The notes beneath the pieces are model-generated. The model was not told where the DNA came from. It worked only from the letters and a program-made list of their open reading frames with translations, and ran no database searches. Positions 61,088 through 64,000 of a stretch of 64,000 bases of DNA are shown here, piece by piece (the stretch's first letter is position 1; every line of letters begins with the position of its first letter). A program made the position numbers and the translations under genes. The stretch covers positions 10,764,420 through 10,828,419 of the forward strand of contig CM046340.1 in the NCBI GenBank assembly GCA_025403435.1, written 5' to 3'. This stretch comes from Artocarpus heterophyllus (Eukaryota > Streptophyta > Magnoliopsida > Rosales > Moraceae).

Positions 61088-61420
61088 TTAAAATAAAATT
61101 TATAAAAGACAGGTTCGTATACATATCTCTTTCAAAATTTTATCCCACTTAAACTCTCGATGTGTCAGTAGACAAAACGATCTTACGTTAGATCAAAGTG
61201 GTTTTTATTTAAAAAAAATATATCGTCTTGTATTAATGTGGATCTTTTTTTTTTTTTTAATAAAATCTATAAAAGGTAGGGTCGAATGTACAACCTCTTT
61301 CAAAATTTTATGCTACTCAAACTCCTAGCGTCAATGTGCTAGTAGAAAAAGCAATCTTACATCAAATCAAGTAGTTTTTATAAGAAAGATCGACATATCG
61401 TCTTATATTAATGTAGATCT
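61088..61420. repeat. Tandem duplication, ~167-175 bp unit
   Basis: 61088-61245 and 61255-61420 share aataaaat-tataaaag, tctctttcaaaattttat, gtgt-agtagaaaa, gatcttac, gtttttat and atcgtctt-tattaatgt-gatct in order. The copies are clearly diverged. Confidence 0.75.
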
Positions 61421-62160
61421 AAATATCGATGAAAACTAAAATCTAAATAGGCATAGTTTGTTGATAAATTTACATCCTATTTTATTAAAAAGTGAAAAGT
61501 TTAAATCCCTTATTACAAGTTGAAAAAAACTAAAATAAAGTATGAGTTCAATTTTTTTCATTAATATGTATTTTTCTTATTTTATTATGGTTGAAATTAT
61601 TAATAGATTTTAGCATATAATAGTTACCAAAATGTCTAAAAATGACCTAACATCGAAGAGAGATTATTTTAAAAAGAAAAAGATATTAGCACCTTGTCGA
61701 TATATTGTTGTCCCTTTTATTTATACGCAGACTTATATTTATCAACAATACTTGATCTGAATTCCTAGATATATCCATTTCTATCTTGGTTTGCTTCCCT
61801 CCATTTACACACCCAAATAAATGGAAAGGTAGCCTAGTTGAAAATGGATAATTTTGCTCTCAGTTATTGGTCAGTTTTTTTTTTTCCCTTTCAAGTTTTG
61901 TTCCTTTACCTTTTATTTTTTCTGAGTTTTAACCGAATAATTCCAAGAGAGAAATATATAAGAGAGTTGGAAGACGTTGGCATGGAGATTAAACTTTTTT
62001 TGGTTTAAGTATTGAATTGAACAAAAAAAAATCAAAATTTTAACGGAAAATTTTTAAATACTAGTTTAAAATAGTTAGTTTATTAACTATGTGTAGCATG
62101 TAAATCATTCTAAATTAACAAGGAAAACTCAAGTTTGATCAATAAACTTAAAAGATTTAT
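61421..62160. other. AT-rich intergenic DNA, nothing recognised
   Basis: No coding region, RNA gene or repeat boundary was seen. Confidence 0.6.
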
Positions 62161-62162
62161 TC

Positions 62163-63354
62163 CGCAGACGATCTTTGAGGTTTTTGTACAATCTCACTAT
62201 AGTTTTTAACTTTTAAAAAAAATCTCATTTTAGTTCTTAATCTATTACTTTATTTTAATTTTGCCCCCTCCACATTAAATATTTAAAGGAAAATTTTTAT
62301 AATTTTTAGTTTAGTCATTAACTTATTACTTTATTTCACTTTTAGTCCCTCCTCCTTTAGCTGAGAGTTATTAGAGTCAAAATTTAAAAATTTCAAAATG
62401 AAAAACTAAATATAAATATAATGATTTTGATACATCTAATTAAACGAAACAATTTTATCATAATATTAATCATATGATTTTTTTTTAAAGTAAGTTAAAT
62501 TTTGAGCCTTTTTCATTCGTTTGGGGTTAAAACACTACTATTGATAAAACTGTTGGGCACAATCTAGTTTATAGTATACTTTTTAAACTAGGACCCACTG
62601 TTTTATTTGTAGTAGGGTTATAATCCTATGAGGATGAATATAATTGCTCTTAAATTTTTTATGCTAGTATCATAAAAGGATCGTACTGTATAAATAACAA
62701 GCTAAGCATTTTGATTTAAATATATAATTATATGTATGAGTTATTATTATATATATTATATTGGATAATCGCACAACTGCATATTATGGTTTATATGTGT
62801 CTGTACATTTGTGTGTATATAAATATTGACACTAAAATTTAATTTCCTTTAAAAAAAATTGACACTCGTCTGACTACTAATGTGATAAAATTGTTTTGGT
62901 TTTTAGAAATTACATGCATCAAAATTTTCATATTTTGTTTTTCACTTTATTTTTTAAAATTTTGGTTGCTAATAGTATTTTGCTAACAAAGTTACCAAAA
63001 AGTAAAACAAAGTAATGAATTAAGGATCAAAATGAGATATTTTAACAACTTTTAATTAAATATTTAACATTAAACTGACAAAAGGACTGAAATTGAAACA
63101 AATATATAGGGTGTTTGGAAGGGTGGTGGGAACCACTTTTACTGTAGCATGTGAGAGTTTTATACTGTAGCACATTTTTTTTTATTGTTACTGTAGCATG
63201 TGAGAGCTTTACACTGTTCATAACTGAGATTGTGGTGGGAACTGAGTGGTTCCCACCACTGCCAAACACCCCCATAATAGACTAAAGATCAAAATTGGAC
63301 TTTTAAGCATTAAGAACTAAAGTGGGATTAGAAGTAAATTTCAAAGACCATTTG
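62163..63354. mobile_element. Foldback element interrupted by a MITE
   Basis: Left-arm blocks 62163-62210 and 62223-62266 match the reverse complements of 63311-63354 and 62996-63036 in the same order (atctttga, aatctcacta-agtt; tctcatttta-t-cttaat, attacttt-tttta). The right arm is split by the MITE at 63109-63271. No coding capacity. Confidence 0.55.
63109..63271. mobile_element. 163 bp MITE, GGGTGTTTGG family, copy B
   Basis: Perfect 10 bp terminal inverted repeats GGGTGTTTGG and CCAAACACCC, with pairing continuing inward (gtggtgggaacca, tggttcccaccac). Two internal copies of ctgtagcatgtgagag. Same length as copy A. Flanks do not show an obvious target duplication. Confidence 0.78.
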
Positions 63355-64000
63355 TGGGGCTATCCTAAACTCAACTTTTTAATGACCAATATTAAATTTA
63401 CGTTGAAGAAAACAAAAGGCACTAAATAGTCATATGATTCTGCTTTAATATGTTTTAAACTTCTTTATTTTTTTTTTTAATTTTATTCATGATACCTTTA
63501 ATAAAATAAGATGGGGCTTGGTTGAGTTAAGAAAAAAAAATATTAGTGCGATTCGGTTTTATTATAGTGTATTTTGTTATGAAATTTAAAATTCTATCAT
63601 GTTTTTAGTATAAACTAATAATTTGACCAGACAATTCAAACAGCTTTTTAGTGGTTACTATCTTAATCAAAAGAACTGGTCATGTGGCTGAGTGTTTGAG
63701 TATTTATGAGAATTTAAATTCTGCTAGATAATTTCTTTTTATTAACATAAAATAAGAGCCATAAATCCCATATTACAATATAAATAATGAAAAAAAATAG
63801 TTGGAAAGTTTAAGTCTCTCTCCTCCATTTATTATTATTTTTTAAAATTTTTTGATGTAAAGTTTGAATCTGCCCCCTAAGTTAAAAAAAAAAGAAAAAA
63901 GTATGCATCGTTTAGACACTTGGAAAGAGATGTTGGCAAAGTTACCAAAATGCCCTTCACAGTCATAGGTAGCGACAAAGTTCCATCCAACCGATAATGG
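63355..64000. other. AT-rich intergenic DNA
   Basis: No gene seen. TGGCTGAGTGTTTGAG and GAATTTAAATTCTG at 63679-63722 resemble tRNA A and B boxes, a weak hint of a SINE remnant. Confidence 0.4.

Overview
This is a 64 kb piece of a eudicot nuclear genome. It is strongly AT-rich, its three genes contain introns with GT-AG borders, and LTR retrotransposons, foldback/MITE-like elements, SINE-like retroposons and microsatellites fill most of the rest. Nothing bacterial, organellar or CRISPR-like is visible. The species cannot be named from sequence alone.

Only three host genes are supported, all on the + strand. (1) Positions 1-750 hold the last two exons of an organelle-type RecG DNA helicase; the gene begins outside the window. 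(2) Positions 13225-16824 hold a four-exon class II HD-Zip transcription factor of the ATHB-17 type (246 aa). (3) Positions 56711-59913 hold a six-exon PIN auxin efflux carrier of the PIN3/4/7 type (655 aa). As I recall the Arabidopsis annotation, PIN4, ATHB17 and RECG1 are consecutive loci (At2g01420, At2g01430, At2g01440), so this window looks like the same ancestral block stretched by transposons. Both developmental genes carry upstream ORFs in their predicted leaders.

Layout: 1-0.75 kb RecG end; 0.75-12.5 kb intergenic, with a SINE-like insertion, two foldback MITEs (4.45-4.94 and 5.60-5.96 kb), a GC-rich island with GGGCCC motifs (6.27-6.53 kb) and a ~1 kb terminal-inverted-repeat element (7.37-8.40 kb); 12.5-16.8 kb the HD-Zip gene and promoter; 18.6-20.45 kb degenerate and tandem repeats including a ~518 bp direct duplication; 22.2-22.6 kb a G-quadruplex tract and a SINE with a perfect 17 bp target duplication; 23.1-35.5 kb a 12.4 kb Ty3/gypsy chromovirus of Tekay/Del type on the minus strand, with 3.2 kb LTRs, a 5 bp target duplication and a decayed gag-pol; 35.7-37.0 kb a minisatellite split by a 751 bp hAT-type element with an 8 bp target duplication; 40.3-41.0 kb two adjacent MITEs; 43.4-45.05 and 50.4-52.7 kb two solo LTRs with perfect 5 bp target duplications; 47.5-49.6 kb DNA-transposon-like repeats and a poly(A)-ended retroposed segment; 56.1-59.9 kb PIN promoter and gene; 60-64 kb intergenic with a tandem duplication and a foldback element interrupted by a MITE.

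The RecG gene serves organelle DNA recombination and repair. The HD-Zip II gene and the PIN gene both belong to developmental and auxin-related regulation, but nothing in the sequence shows that they act together. I found no convincing undescribed biological system. The most informative signals are the conserved gene order, the datable nested insertions and some unusual details: a polyglutamine run in the PIN loop, upstream ORFs, and an extra gag-like remnant in front of the retrotransposon's gag.
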